Origin: Hippopus hippopus
Taxonomy: Eukaryota; Mollusca; Bivalvia; Cardiida; Cardiidae
Length of the DNA stretch: 64,000 bases
NCBI GenBank assembly: GCA_946811185.2
Contig: OX328102.1
Location: forward strand, 47,779,619 to 47,843,618
Reading direction: 5' to 3'
The position numbers were made by a program, and so were the translations under genes. Below the pieces are notes generated by a model that saw only the letters and a list, made by a program, of their open reading frames with translations, made no database searches and had not been told where the DNA came from. Shown here in pieces: positions 48,001-58,489 of this stretch (within the stretch, counting starts at the first letter, position 1; every line of letters begins with the position of its first letter).

Positions 48001-51000
48001 AGACCCTTTACCACATAATAACAACTTTTATCTACCCTAAAGAAAACAAGCTGAAAACATTGTGAGGAAAAAGAGAAAATACAGGTAAGCAGCATTTTCT
48101 CCTTTTCCCACTATGTTTGTCTACCTATTCAAGAACAAATATTATCATTTGAAAACTATTTGAATTGTCATATGTAAATTCCATCAGTATGCACAGGCCC
48201 AAATTTTGCTGAGACGCAAGTGGTTAAGCGTGGTACATTGTATGGTCTAAAATTTTGATGTTTGATAAAAAAGAAACTGGTTCACAAACAAAACTAATGA
48301 GTACCCACAATATTGGATGTACTGCTTTTAGAATTTTAATATCCCCACTTATTTGGGTCTCTATCAACTGATTGGACTACATAATATGTAGCCTACCAAA
48401 TACAACATGTACTATGATGTTCTAAAAATAGATATTGCTTGTATCTATAAATAGAAAATTCAATTAATTTCCTATTTAATGAAATGCTCCATCAAAACAT
48501 TTATAAAAATCATTTCATGAACTTGGCACAACATAAAAATATCAACAGCTATCAAATCAAAATTTATTTTGCAACATGACAATGTCATTTGTGAAACATA
48601 TGAACCCTTTGAATATAAGCAGACAAAAACCCAAACAAAACTAATATGCAAATTCACAATAACACTAAGTATTTTAGACACATAAGCCATAGTATATTAT
48701 TGTTTTTAAGCCCATTGCTGTTCAGAGTAGGACCGAATGCGGTGGGTTATCAATCAGAATTGACCATTCACCCACTGCTACCATTAGTCCACTCCAACCT
48801 TTTGTTTTTATTTTTTAAACACTTTGAAGTCTTTTCAGCAAATTTTTTATGTATCCTTGTATCATTTTATTAGAAGCAACCATTCGGATTTTACGATCAT
48901 ATTAGAACTTGATATTAATCTTTTGTCTTAAATAAAACTTAAACTTCAAAAAATTATTAATGTATTATATGGAATTAAGTCACGGAGAAGGTGGCAAACC
49001 ATCTACAAATAACAAAGAAGATTCTGGTAAATAAAAAAATTTGGATGGTATTATCATACATAGCCTCTCCAGGTATTTACATAATTTGCCCCAAAAATTT
49101 ACTAAGGATTGTGGGTATGTCACATGATCAATAGCATGTGTCAATTGACCTTTCTGCCAATTTTGATTGACAGGTCTTCCCACATCTTATCGGCCAATGA
49201 AAACCCAGCATTGGGCGTCAAGTAAACAAAAAGGTCTGACATAATTTGTTATAAACATGAGATAATTTGATCGTATCTATTTAATTATCAAAACAGCAAT
49301 TGTGTTATCCATCAATTAAAATCTGTGGAATGGTGAAAAGGTGTAGTTACGGATTGTGTGACACTGATAATCCTTTTCAAGATCGACTGCAGGAGGGAGT
49401 TAAATTCATCCAATTTCCAAAGCCGAAAACACATCCGGAAAAAATGTCTTCGGTGGATAAAACTATGTGCAAAACCTTGTGAACAGCTAAATCCATCACG
49501 GATCAATAAAAATCATAATATATGCACAAAGGTATGTATAAAATGTCATTTTATATAAAGTATTTGCAAAAAAAAAAGGCATAGAAAACCCCCATCTAAG
49601 AGAAGAAAATTCCTGTTTCAAGCTCTGTTGCATAACAAACTTCCAATTTTATTGTGTTTAAACCTTTAATACAGACCCTCAGGAGATAGGCTTTTGAAAA
49701 CATTTTGGGAAAAGGAGAAAAATACTGGTAGCTAGAATACACGGATCCGTGGTGGTAAAATCAACTGTCTCACTCAATACCTTTACAGATGCTTTCACTA
49801 ACTTGTATTTACACAAGGATAAGTACTAAAAGTCCGAATTTCGGGGGCTAAGGACAGTGCAATAGATTTACATGTTTCAGCAAAGTTTTGAACTTCAATG
49901 AGAAAGAATGAAACGCCTAAACAAAACTCAGTTTTGCCAGAGAATAATGGAAGTAAAGCTGTTTATTGTTTCTGTGATGCTAATAAAGCCGTCTCAACAT
50001 TGTATTCCATGATAAATTACACCGAATTACATGCATTTCGAATATTTATAGATTGTTTGATTAAACAGAAAAGTTTCAATTTCGGGTTAAGGGAAACTGG
50101 TTATTTGATAATTTCAAAATGTGTAAAGTGTGCAGTCAATTAACAAACTTGTTCATGTCATTGACGGCAGTTTGTTTTATCTTTTGATATACTGTGACAA
50201 CGGGTGGTCAAGTGGATTACAGCGGCAATTTTGGTATGCGTTCAAACACACATCCGATCAAATTAACAGTTTACCGACAAACCCTTTAAAATGGCAGATG
50301 TGCTAATCCACTTAAGTGCTGCTAAATCAAAAATTGATTAAAGATAAGTTGCCTTTTAAGCTGAACTTCTAAAACAGAACAGAATAGAAGTAAGATCTTT
50401 AAATCTAATGTAAGTATGCTTAAAAATGTAAGAAGCAGATAATTTTAATCCAAGACTAGGCTGCATACTATCTGCAATCTGATCTATATCTACACACTCA
50501 GCATATTCTTCATGTTTACCGTTTGTTCCAGTGATTTGTCTTTGAAAGGGTAGAAAACAGCCAAGAAATGAGAGAAATGTTTTCAAAAGTCTCCTTCTTC
50601 AAGGTCGATAAAGGACGGGACTGTGTGATAAAGGGTTAAATTGTAAATCCTTTTCCTATATTGTTTACCGTCAAAATATGTTATATACTGACGAAATGCC
50701 TTAAAAACTTATGCCACTTTAAATAATCATAAATGTTGCGGACAGTAACTTACAATGTATTTTTATTTGAAATGCTGCGACCGAACATGGAATAACGAAC
50801 ATATTTGCATCAATTTTACTTCTCGATTTCTCATAAATATGACATTATTTCAAGTATTTTTTCTGGTTACGCTGCCAATACAATTCGAATTGATAAGAAA
50901 GCTCGGGAAAAAATTTGGTATAATTAACCTAGAGCGAAATATCACCTAGAATAAAACTGAAATAAACGCTCTTTCTCTTTGTATTCGACGCCATTTTCTG

Positions 51001-54000
51001 GTTTGCTTGTCAGGCTTGACAACCGAAATACCGCGTTACTAAGGGGGGGCGTGCCAAACTCCCATTTACAGAAAGGTTAATTATGAGGATCGTATTCAGA
51101 AGAGTACAATGCTGTACTTGGTTACCAGCACTTTCTTCTATTCTTTAATTTATTATTTTCCAAAGTATTTTACCAGAGATTGTAAAAACATTTAATTGTC
51201 TGATATTGGGTTAACTCTTTACCAAACAACAAAATTAAGACTGGTCCAAACTGAAAGCATATGCAGACAAATTAAATGTGGCCCAAATGATGGGATTTGT
51301 ATCTGAAAGAGTAGAAAACATTTTGGGAACAGGAGAAAATGCTGGATACCAGCATTTTCTCCTTTTCCTATAATGTTTTCAAAAGGTTTCTTCCTCAGGG
51401 TTGTTAAAAGTCGGGATTGTGTGGTAAAGGGTTAAAGCTTTACCACATAATCCCAACTCATAACTTTCCTAAAGAAGAAGACTCAAAACCATTGTGGAAA
51501 AAAGGAGAAAATGCTGGTAACCCACAGTGATTTCTACCCTGCTATATACAAACTTCATCATCTGAGCCACCCTGATTTTATCCTCTACATAAGTTTTCAA
51601 TATGGACTAGTCAAAAATTTTGTAAGTTGGTAAAGAATTAAAGCCCTCAGAAAAACTTAGGTTTGTTAATGTTTACCTTGCAAAAAAAATTTGGCAATGT
51701 GACTGTCTAAACCAAAAGCAGTGTCTGATCCAGAGCGCGTGATTGCGAGAATCGCCCGAGTTTTTCATCATTCACGCGAATTTTCAAAACCAGTGCGCAA
51801 CAATCGCGCACAAAATATAATTAGGCAATTTGTGTTTGATCTCTTGTGAACGTTCAAACGTCGATATAAAAATCACTTTCACAGGCAGCACAACATTCCT
51901 ATGAATCAAGAGTGACTTCCTTTTCTTACGTCACAGATTTTTATTTTATGAAAAAAAAAAAAAAAAAACGTCTGCCATTTTTTCTTCTCAGTTTAGATAT
52001 GTTGATTACAGGTCTCCAACTCTTGTCTGTCAAAATAAATATGAGCGAAGTACTGCCCTGAATACATACCAAAGCTGTCAAGATTAATTTATTTTGATAT
52101 CACTTTATTAGTTTCGATTAATACTGATTTCCGGAAATTGGTAATTTTTTAACGTAAACCAAAACAAAAAGCAGCTGATTTAGACATTTCTGTTTTCTAT
52201 ATTGATTTCTTTACATATAGAGGGCATAGCAATGAAGATGAACAATCATTTTTGGAAGAAAATGTTATTCAACATACAAGTCATGGCCAGTGCGACGCAA
52301 AGGTGAGTGTAACTGATGAAAGCGTAGCCCTGACTAACGTTTTAACTTCTATTTACAGTACTGACTTTCAAGTTCCAAAGTAAGATTTTGTGTTAAGTAT
52401 GAACAAGACTAAAGCACAGTTCTATAGAATTGAAAGGGTTTAATACATACAAAAGAGATTAGTTCTGTTTCTTGCATTTTAGAGTTAATATTGATTACCC
52501 ATACTTTCTAGAAATCCCCCAAGCTTTTCAAAGTGATGGGGGACAATCCCCCACTTTTTTCAAACCCTGGATCAGACAATGCAAAAGAATATCAAATGCA
52601 GCTGAAATGACCAGATTTGTTTTTGAAAGAGTAGAAAACACTCTGGGGATAGGATTAAATGCTGGTCACAAGTATTTTATCTTTATCCAACAATGCATTG
52701 TAAGACATTCTTTGTAAGGGTCACACAATATATAAAGGGTGCTTTGGGAACATGTATGTGATACCAAGGAAGTCAACATGATTATCGATCCATAAAACAC
52801 ATTTTGTCTAATATTCAGCTGAATCATGAGGTACACTGGTCTATTGACATGCAGAAAATTGATCAATAGCAGTAAGTTTCCACTCAGGTCTGCCTGTGCA
52901 GACTGCACAGGTTGACTTGGTCAATACTGTTTGCTGGTGCATTACACTGTCTTTTCACACAGCATGCCTACTGTTTCATACAAAAGTGTGATTAGGTTTT
53001 TTTTTTTTTTCATACCTCCATGACAACAAAAAAAGTTCTCTTCATTTTTTATAATTCAGTATCACAGACAACTAATATGCACTTAAATAATACTAACTGC
53101 TTTTTTTTTTTTTTTGGTAAATCCGACATTGCGTATTTATTTAATGTCCATTTCATTCATATTTCATAGCGCGGTAAAACTGCTCGATTATGATGTAAAA
53201 ATGACGATATTCATGACGTCATTATAGTCTTGAACATTTGCAGATTTAGTAGATTTATTATTAGAAGTTCAATACGCTAAAAGTAAGTTGAAAATATTAT
53301 TGTTAGAACCCAGCAATGTGACGATAAGTTTTAAGCCCTGTCTTTAAATTTGCTGTTGGATATTTTTCTCAATATTCAGAGAAGATTTATCTAGCAATTT
53401 GAAATTCCGACTGGATATAAAATCAGAAAGAAAAACATTATGAAATTTCACAGATCTATACTGCAGTACATGTTTGTTTACATTAGTTTGACTGCAAAAG
53501 TAGTTCCGGCACTGCTTAATTTTTTTTTCATGGAGCTATGAAAATTTTTTTTCAGCCAATCAGAACTCGCCAATGTTCATGAAAAAAACTAATGTTGAAT
53601 TATAAAGTCATAAAATCTAATACTGACATTTGCATAAGACTTACCTTTGACCGTTAGAAAGTAGGACTTGGAAATCTTTTCATTTGAGAAATATGGATTC
53701 TTAGCAAAATGAAAGGATAAGCAGTAACCTGACTTAATGTCTTCAAATTCTGACACCTCCATCTGAAAAAAAAAAAACCAATTTGCAGTTCCATGTTACT
53801 TTCACAAATTCATATTTGTTTGTATTGGAGTTTAATGCCGTTATAACAGCTTAGGTCATAATTACCATGGCAGGTCATAATTACCATGGCAGTCAGTGCA
53901 TGTATGCATGTGTTTTCTGGCTTTCTCACACCAGTACTGACACTGACTTCTTTTCTCAGAGGTGGCTCATGTGATACAGGAAAACTCACCTGAAAGAAAG

Positions 54001-56145
54001 TTTGCCTCAACCGATATCAAACCTGAACCACCAGGTCACGAATCAGACTCGGATACACTAACCACTGAGCTATCCATACAGGCCACAAATTCATGAAATC
54101 TTGACAAATTGAACTAGAGCTGTCACTGAATGTGACTTAATACCCCCGCCAGCGCTTTGACACAAACAGGCAATTTAACAAAATATTTTCTAAGTTCAAG
54201 GGGAGATTACCCTTGAATCATAGGGATTAGATGATTGAAAACTGCGTCTTGCACAACTTCAGTATACGATCAATGTATCAACAAACTTTCAATACAATAG
54301 CAGCAAAACTGTAGGAGGAGTTCGCGACACAAAATTACTAGTACATGTATTTTGTACACAGACGGACACACGGACGGACATACAGGCTGATTCCAGTATA
54401 CCCCCGAAAACATTCGTTTTGCAGGGGTATAATTATACAATGTATGGTCTATCATATCTGACATAAATACATGATTGTAATCTATGAATAATCTTCTTTT
54501 AGTATTTCCACCACTAGTGTCTCCTACAGTTTTATTTCTGTTGTTGTTAACCCTTTACCACAATCCCAAGTTTTAACAACTTTGAGGAAAAAGGTTTTTG
54601 AAAACAATGTGGGAAAATGAGAAAACCCGGGTGACCAACATTTTCTCCTTTTCCCACATTGTTTTCCACCATTTGAAGATAAATTTTATCAGTTAAGCCA
54701 TGTTTAAGCAGTCATCCACAAATATTTTGCCATCTGCAAATGCTGTCAGTTCCAAACTTGTCTAAACCTTTGTCCTCTGGTATAGAATTAACCCTTTACC
54801 ACACAAATCTGCCTTTTTACGACCCTAAAGAAGATGGCTTTTGAAAACGTTGTGGGAAAAGGAGAAAATGCTGGTAACCAGCATTTTCTCCTTTTCCCAC
54901 ATGTTTTCCACCCTCTCAAAGACAAACCCTATCATGTTAACCACATTTAAATAGTGGTCTGCAAATCATTTCAATTTAGACAAATCTAAAATATTTCCAT
55001 GTGGTAAAGGGTTTAAAATAGGAGACCACTATTCTTATTCCCTTTTAGTACTCTCTGAATTTCGGCTTGGCTGTATTTATAAGGTAATAGATAATCAAGT
55101 GGAAACAGCCACAATAGAGAGTGCATAACTCATACCTGTGTGAGATACTGTAAACATTTTTCTTCTGTTGGACTGACTACATGAGAGATCTGTGGATGAT
55201 TGACATACTGATACAATGTTAAGGAAATAGAGTTAACTATGTTGTTAATTTCAGATTTTTCCACATTAAAAAATACTTGAGACAATTTAAATTCATGTGA
55301 ATCAAGTGATGGGATTTACCATTTAAAGGGTAAAAAACATGGTGGGAAAGGGCAAAAAGGCTACTTACTGGTTTTTTTTGCCTTTACAAACCATGTTACA
55401 AAAAGCCTAGTTTCTCAGTGATTGCGAAGAAAATGATCAGGATTTTATGTTAACCCTTTACTACACAATCCCAACCTTTAACAACACTGTGGAAATAGTG
55501 AGTCTTTCGAAAAAATTGTGAAAAAAAGAGAAAATATGGCTAACCAGCACTTCCCCCCCCCCCTTTTTCCTAGAATATTTTCTACTCTATCACAGACAAG
55601 TTTCATCATTTGAGTCATTTTAATTTTTGTCTGTAAATGCTTTTAATTTAGACAAGTCTGTATTTTTCTCATCTTTTTGCAGGCCATCTACTACGAAGAT
55701 AAAAAGGTACATTTGTGCATTACTAGATTTTGAAGATTGATGGTGTGAATTTAAAAATAGCTCCTTTATCTGTTCAGTGCAATAATATGTCAGTGTTTTC
55801 AATTGTTTTTCAACAAATAAAGGCAATAATACATAGTCCATACTGAATGTTACTGTCAAAGGATACTGATGTGACCCAGAAATTTGGTATCTGTTTTATC
55901 AACTCATTTCTTTTCTCATAGTGGGGTTTCCTCAGTTTATTGTACTTCTGTTCAATCAGTAGAATCTCCTCGCTAGCTTTTTCATTCAATGCATCTATTT
56001 CATTTTGGCAAGCATCAATATCTTCCAAAGCTGTTTGTGCTTCCATATCTACTAGGCTTGAATCTGCCTCTGAGGAGATTTCTGTGATAGATCTGGACAA
56101 CTTCCGAATCTTGGAAGGACTTGCGCCCTCATCTGATTCTGCCAT
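39080..56145 (-). CDS. SET: SET/TAF-I histone chaperone (NAP family), seven exons with an extended C-terminal tail
   Basis: Nuclear histone chaperone and PP2A-inhibitor family protein. Coding exons in order of translation: 56145-55867, 55207-55136, 53762-53645, 43431-43256, 41988-41814, 40630-40532 and 39561-39080. Phases agree at every junction. Residues about 40-92 form the long dimerisation helix and NAP start ([28 protein letters not shown]). Then follow [24 protein letters not shown] with [34 protein letters not shown], and [18 protein letters not shown] at about 216. These match SET in order. The fifth exon is acidic ([13 protein letters not shown]). If it is not spliced it reads to a stop at 41797, giving about 278 residues, the normal SET length. 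Splicing at A|GTGTGT (41814) adds exons 6 and 7 and about 190 residues of acidic, Ser/Thr/Lys-rich tail ending in GGGGGGDG, about 466 in total. A donor at G|GTGATG slightly upstream is also phase-compatible. Confidence 0.92.
39645..39858 (-). mobile_element. M1 copy between SET exons 6 and 7
   Basis: GAGTTCCGACTTTTAACGAC to TTGCTGTTAGATAGAGG, palindrome centre GGTACCC. It ends about 84 bases upstream of the exon 7 acceptor in gene direction. Confidence 0.75.
39905..40531. repeat. Fold-back element in the SET intron, abutting the exon 6 donor
   Basis: Left-arm words CATGCTTTTCGGTAATTTAT, CTCTTCAATGGAAGGTGG and AACAGTAGTTC recur inverted on the right as ATAAACTACCGAAAAGCATG, CAATTGAAGAATT and GAACTACTGTTTC. 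The arms are about 290 bp, imperfect, meeting near 40230. No direct repeat of the flanks identified. Confidence 0.7.
40648..40815. repeat. Hairpin element upstream of SET exon 6
   Basis: TTATTTAACATGCTTGGGTG..GAACACTGCAGAACC..TCTATATTT mirrors AAATATAGA..GGTTCTGCAGTGT..CGAAGCATGTTAAATGA. About 168 bp with imperfect arms. Confidence 0.75.
40975..41062. repeat. Short tandem duplication
   Basis: GACTCT(A/T)GCCTCG(C/T)T(T/C)TGAAAAATCCATATT is repeated about 2.5 times with a ~38-base step. Confidence 0.65.
41166..41610. mobile_element. M1 copy flanked by two similar M1 half copies
   Basis: Half copies in minus orientation at 41166-41254 and 41479-41570 both read AACAAACAATCC..AAGCTTT..GACCTTGA. 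Between them lies a full plus copy (41255-41482). Confidence 0.75.
42335..42563 (+). mobile_element. M1 copy, near-twin of 6122-6342
   Basis: TTAA at 42335 and 42560, perfect palindrome, variant GGTAATGGGTTAA end. A left-end scrap in minus orientation follows at 42600-42672. Confidence 0.9.
42944..44025. mobile_element. M1 copies either side of SET exon 4
   Basis: 42944-43167 (minus, 88 bases downstream of the exon in gene direction), 43489-43692 (plus, core shortened to GCTGGTTATTTTCTCC), a minus half copy at 43692-43805 and a decayed plus copy at 43807-44025. Confidence 0.75.
44168..44395 (+). mobile_element. M1 reference copy
   Basis: Best single representative. TTAA-bounded; left end CTCTTTACCAAACGACAAAA then TTTTAGACTGGTCCAAATTG; right end GTCGGGATTGTGTGGTAAAG GG. 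The central 67-bp palindrome has GAAAACATTGTGG and CCACAATGTTTTC arms around GGTTACC. 228 bp, no ORF. TTAA targets and CCC-starting ends are the hallmark of piggyBac-superfamily elements. Confidence 0.92.
44497..44818. mobile_element. M3 hairpin followed by M1
   Basis: M3 at 44497-44600: GTGTAGACCCAAGATCAGAC, mirrored by GTCTGATCTTGATCTACACT, then the CATGCTTAGCAGCCTAAG tail. M1 (minus) at 44601-44818. Confidence 0.8.
45444..45672 (+). mobile_element. M1 copy inserted in duplication copy A
   Basis: TTAA at 45444 and 45669. It interrupts the sequence continuous as AGTGTCTTTTCAGCAAAA in copy B (about 47312). Near consensus. Confidence 0.9.
49149..51076 (+). mobile_element. P-element-like insertion carrying the THAP exon
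   Basis: A 1,928-bp block absent from the sister copy of the local duplication. It starts CCTTTCTG (49149-49156) and ends CAGAAAGG (51069-51076), a perfect inverted repeat. The flanks TCAATTGA (49141-49148) and TTAATTAT (51077-51084) each differ by one or two bases from TCAATTAT, which is the undisrupted sequence at 47507-47514. An 8-bp duplication plus a THAP exon is what P-type elements show. No recognisable transposase catalytic region remains; an 81-codon ORF at 49898-50143 matches nothing I know. Half M1 copies sit inside at 49658-49745 and 50530-50640, and a weak M3-like stretch at 50455-50510. Confidence 0.7.
49330..49531 (+). pseudogene. THAP zinc-finger exon with one-base frameshift
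   Basis: Encodes a THAP (C2CH) DNA-binding domain from its [17 protein letters not shown], then [16 protein letters not shown]. The frame breaks in a run of A at about 49440-49445, and the next frame carries the rest, [16 protein letters not shown] and the following [10 protein letters not shown]. CxxxxC, the W in RWIKLC and the PFP-like QFPKP are family landmarks. The exon ends at a good donor, AAAG|GTATGT. THAP domains occur at the N-terminus of P-element-type transposases and their domesticated relatives. One extra A relative to an open frame makes this a broken copy, unless it is a sequencing error. It lies inside the insertion at 49149-51076. Confidence 0.75.
51211..51641. mobile_element. 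Two M1 copies back to back sharing a TTAA
   Basis: 51211-51435 (plus, good palindrome with GGATACC centre) and 51432-51641 (minus, right palindrome arm lost: GGTAACCCACAGTG). Confidence 0.85.
51722..52576. mobile_element. Probable DNA element with short inverted ends
   Basis: GTCTGATCCAGAG on the left and CCCTGGATCAGAC on the right. M1-like sequence before (GTCTAAACCAAAAGCA) and after (GCTGAAATGACCAGATTTG, to about 52735) suggests insertion into an M1. Inside are a run of A (51950-51968) and GGGGGACAATCCCCCA. No clear target duplication. Confidence 0.45.
52736..52972. mobile_element. M2 copy, decayed
   Basis: ATGTGATACCAAGGAAGTCA, GCAGACTGCACAGGTTGACT and TTACACTGTCTTTTCACACA. Confidence 0.6.
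52990..53560. mobile_element. Element with inverted TTTTCATAC/GCTCCATGA ends
   Basis: The left end TTTTTTCATACCTCCATGAC mirrors TCATGGAGCTATGAAAA at about 53529-53545. Its left 240 bp match the start of this window in reverse complement. No ORF. Confidence 0.55.
53810..54085 (-). mobile_element. tRNA-derived SINE (type a), full length
   Basis: On the minus strand: GGATAGCTCAGTGGTTAGTG (clear tRNA-like box A), GGTGGTTCAGGTTTGA (box B), CAGTACTGGTGTGAGAAAGC and the tail CATTAAACTCCAATACAAAC. The ACCATGG motif segment (ATAATTACCATGGCAGGTC) is duplicated in tandem. It lies about 50 bases upstream of SET exon 3 in gene direction. Confidence 0.8.
54114..54433. repeat. Dispersed mollusc-type repeat
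   Basis: CTAGAGCTGTCACTGAATGT to CATTCGTTTTGCAGGGGTAT, with GACGGACACACGGACGGAC near 54360. The type recalls repeats seen widely in bivalves (memory only). No coding. Confidence 0.55.
54547..55015 (-). mobile_element. Two tandem M1 copies sharing a TTAA
   Basis: 54547-54789 (left segment AATATTTTGCC duplicated, core altered to CCCGGGTGACC) and 54786-55015 (perfect core). Same orientation. Confidence 0.85.
55231..55668. mobile_element. Two M1 copies sharing a TTAA, SET intron
   Basis: 55231-55453 (plus, decayed) and 55450-55668 (minus, with a C run at about 55553-55562). They lie between the first and second SET coding exons. Confidence 0.75.
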
Positions 56146-56900
56146 TATATTTTTCTAGTTTTTGTCTGACTGTAAAAAAAAAAAACATACAGTATAATGA
56201 TTCAGGTAAACACTTTGTTTTTCGACAACCAAGGTCCACACCTATCATCATCAGTATTTTTGATGATACCATTGGTGTTCTGATTAAGCAGGTAAGTCTA
56301 GGACATTGTCCCATTGACAGCTCGATCATAATGCAGTGATGGTACCTTGGTCCTTTCCTATTCAATTTGGGAATTAGCCTTGAGGTGAGTTGTCTTTTAT
56401 TTTGAAAATATCCCCTATTTCTGTAAGTTTATAGGACAATATTGTCTCCTATCTATTCCAATCCTTTGCAAAACCTGCCATTTCATACACATACACCTGA
56501 CATTTAGGTTTTGTGATTCGCTTTTTACGGCAAGAAGACATGTTTCAAACAAGACTTTAACAGAAAACTTTCTGGATGCAAGATCTTTGGCCAGCCAATG
56601 ACTGTGTGCTTGCTTTTGTTTATTGCGCCAAAAAGAGGTTGAACGTACTAGTCGCGAAAACTAATGATTTTTACCAAAATGTACTACTCATAACATAAAT
56701 TGAGATATTACGATCTATTATTCATCAAAATTAAAAGGGTTGACTCCGCAATTTTTGGAAATATTTTAATGTTACCTTATCTCCTATTTTATTTCACGTC
56801 TTCCCGGCTCTCTTTTCACGATCACAAAGTTTTGTTTACTTCTCAGTAAAAGTCCACACGATTGGCTGCGTGCGTTTCCGACTTCAAAGTTCCCCAATGA
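56146..56900 (-). promoter_or_regulatory. SET 5' UTR, spliced leader exon and promoter (inferred)
   Basis: On the minus strand the ATG exon is preceded by a pyrimidine-rich TTTTTACAG acceptor ending at 56170, leaving 24 nt of UTR (56146-56169). A matching donor ATAAG|GTAAC is at 56776, so a noncoding first exon probably lies at about 56776-56850. Just upstream in gene direction is CAGCCAATCG (about 56862-56871), a direct CCAAT box. Seen: the splice-like motifs and CCAAT. Inferred: exon extent and start site. The intron between (56175-56775) holds no recognisable repeat or gene. Confidence 0.5.
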
Positions 56901-57277
56901 TATTTGCAGAAACATCATTAATTCAATTACCGAAACGGAAATAAATAACCCGTAACCGTCCGATGACACGAACAGGCTGCAAGTTTACTCCATTCTAAGA
57001 TTATTACGGTTCTAGTCAGAAAATGTAGGCCCTGAAATGAACTGTAATAAATATTATTATCTGAGTCATCTTGCCACCCCCTCATAAAAAAAAAAATGAA
57101 GAGCATGAGTGGCAGAAGACACTTCATCGGACTTCTTTACATATGAAACAAAATTTCTGTTGCTTTCCTTTGGAAATTAATATTGCTGTTTTTCTTCAAA
57201 GATATATTGACTGAAGCAAACATCCTCCAAAAGAAAGCAAATATGTTGAAATATAATTTAGCAAGCACCTGTCTTGA

Positions 57278-57490
57278 TCCTTCACCGCACAATCCCGAGT
57301 TTTAACGACCCTGAAGAAGCAGGTTTTTGAAAACATCATGGGAAAAGGAGAAAATGCTGGTAACCAGCTTTTTCTCCTTTCTTATGATGTTTTCTTCATA
57401 TTCAATGACATATTCGTCTTCTAAGGCATATTTAGTTTGTTGTCTGCAAATGCTTTCAATTTACATAGGCTCAGGAACTTTGAGTGTCCA
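57278..57490 (-). mobile_element. M1 copy upstream of SET
   Basis: GATCCTTCACCGCACAATCC to TACATAGGCTCAGGAAC, palindrome slightly mismatched, far end lost. Confidence 0.75.
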
Positions 57491-57613
57491 CATGATGGGA
57501 CTTGCTACATGTATACAAGTTGGTGTATCCAGAGGGTAAGATGAAGTTTCGTTAATTTCCACTGAATAATAAAAACTCAAATATTAAAATTGATTTCACT
57601 GGAAACAAATACC

Positions 57614-57890
57614 ATATCGGAGAGTGTAGATCCAAGATTAGACTTCACGTTTTGTGCAGTCTGATCTTGATCTACACTGTCCGCAAAAGCACATTGAGTC
57701 GCGCTTAGTAAGCCGAAGGGTTTAAAGTTATTGGTAATAATGCCATTTTAACCCTTTATCAAACGTCAAAATTTTGGACTCGCCCAATTTCAAAGCATTT
57801 TCAGACGACTTAATAAATGTGGCTACACTGATTATTTCTGTCTTTCATAGGGCACAAAACATCCATTTTTCTCCCTTCAAAGTTTGACAA
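57614..57890. mobile_element. M3 hairpin followed by decayed M1
   Basis: M3 at 57614-57725: GAGTGTAGATCCAAGATTAG mirrored by TGATCTTGATCTACACTGTC, tail GTCGCGCTTAGTAAGCC. M1 plus remnant at 57747-57890 (TTAACCCTTTATCAAACGTC). Confidence 0.7.
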
Positions 57891-57944
57891 TCTTTTATGC
57901 TGAGAAATTTACATACAAGCATTTGTCAAAGAATAACCCCATTC

Positions 57945-58035
57945 AATATGAGGACCTCGCACTCCCGTCGTAACAGAGCCGATTCACCCTGTGTGCCGGG
58001 TTCGAGTCCTATTAAACGTTATTAGTGCCATAGGC
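57945..58035 (+). mobile_element. tRNA-like SINE head fragment
   Basis: GCACTCCCGTCGTAACAG followed by the near-perfect box B GGGTTCGAGTCC. No cloverleaf could be drawn, so this is read as a SINE remnant and not a tRNA gene. Confidence 0.45.
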
Positions 58036-58221
58036 GAAAACAGGGCTTTTGCTGAACTTGTATAGATCAAGAGCAGAACGCACAGATTGTGCAGTATTGA
58101 TCATTGATCCGTATACCGCCCGCTTTTGTTGAAAAGTGTTTAAGATAAAAATCTTTCTGAGTTTCAGTGGATTGTATTATAAGTCGGCAAAAGAGGTTGA
58201 GTTTATGTGAGCCGCATACTC

Positions 58222-58460
58222 TGAAGAAAGGAGGTTTAATGCGAAAAGTATCGACCCAAGTCAGCCTGCGCAGTCTGCGCAGGCTGACCTGGGTCGAAAC
58301 CTTTTGCAATTGGTTAGTTTTCTGAATGTCAAAGGACCAGTGTACCACATCATTCAGTCGGTTGTTTCACAAAATGGATTTTATGGATCCATAATTATGT
58401 GATGACTAGCTCGGTATAATGCATCACTGTGATGCATGAAACCCTCTTTTGCCAAAGAGC
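58222..58460. mobile_element. M2 copy
   Basis: Perfect internal hairpin GTCAGCCTGCGCAG/CTGCGCAGGCTGAC (58260-58288) and GATGCATGAAACCCTCTTTT. Confidence 0.8.
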
Positions 58461-58489
58461 GGCAAATAGTTGGCATTGAAAGATTTTGG

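Larger units (their letters stand above)
44830..51210 (+). repeat. Three diverged tandem copies of a ~1.5-1.9 kb unit
   Basis: Copies A about 44830-46308, B 46310-48226 and C 48228-51210. Landmarks in all three: CTTGTATCTATAAATAGAA (44990, 46515, 48440), CAACAGCTGTCAAATCAAAA-like, GTGGGTTATCAATCAGAATT (45356, 47226, 48743) and GATCAATAGCATGT-like. Copies A and B each end with the same odd M1 (minus, 46103-46308 and 48002-48226), so that M1 predates duplication. A has a later M1 (45444-45672), B an extra ~370 bp (about 46555-46920), and C the P-like insertion. No conserved ORF across copies. All lies in the 10-kb SET intron. Confidence 0.75.

Noticed and set aside
49898..50143. 81-codon ORF inside the P-like element as transposase
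   Set aside because: No catalytic or domain similarity visible; noted only as part of the element.
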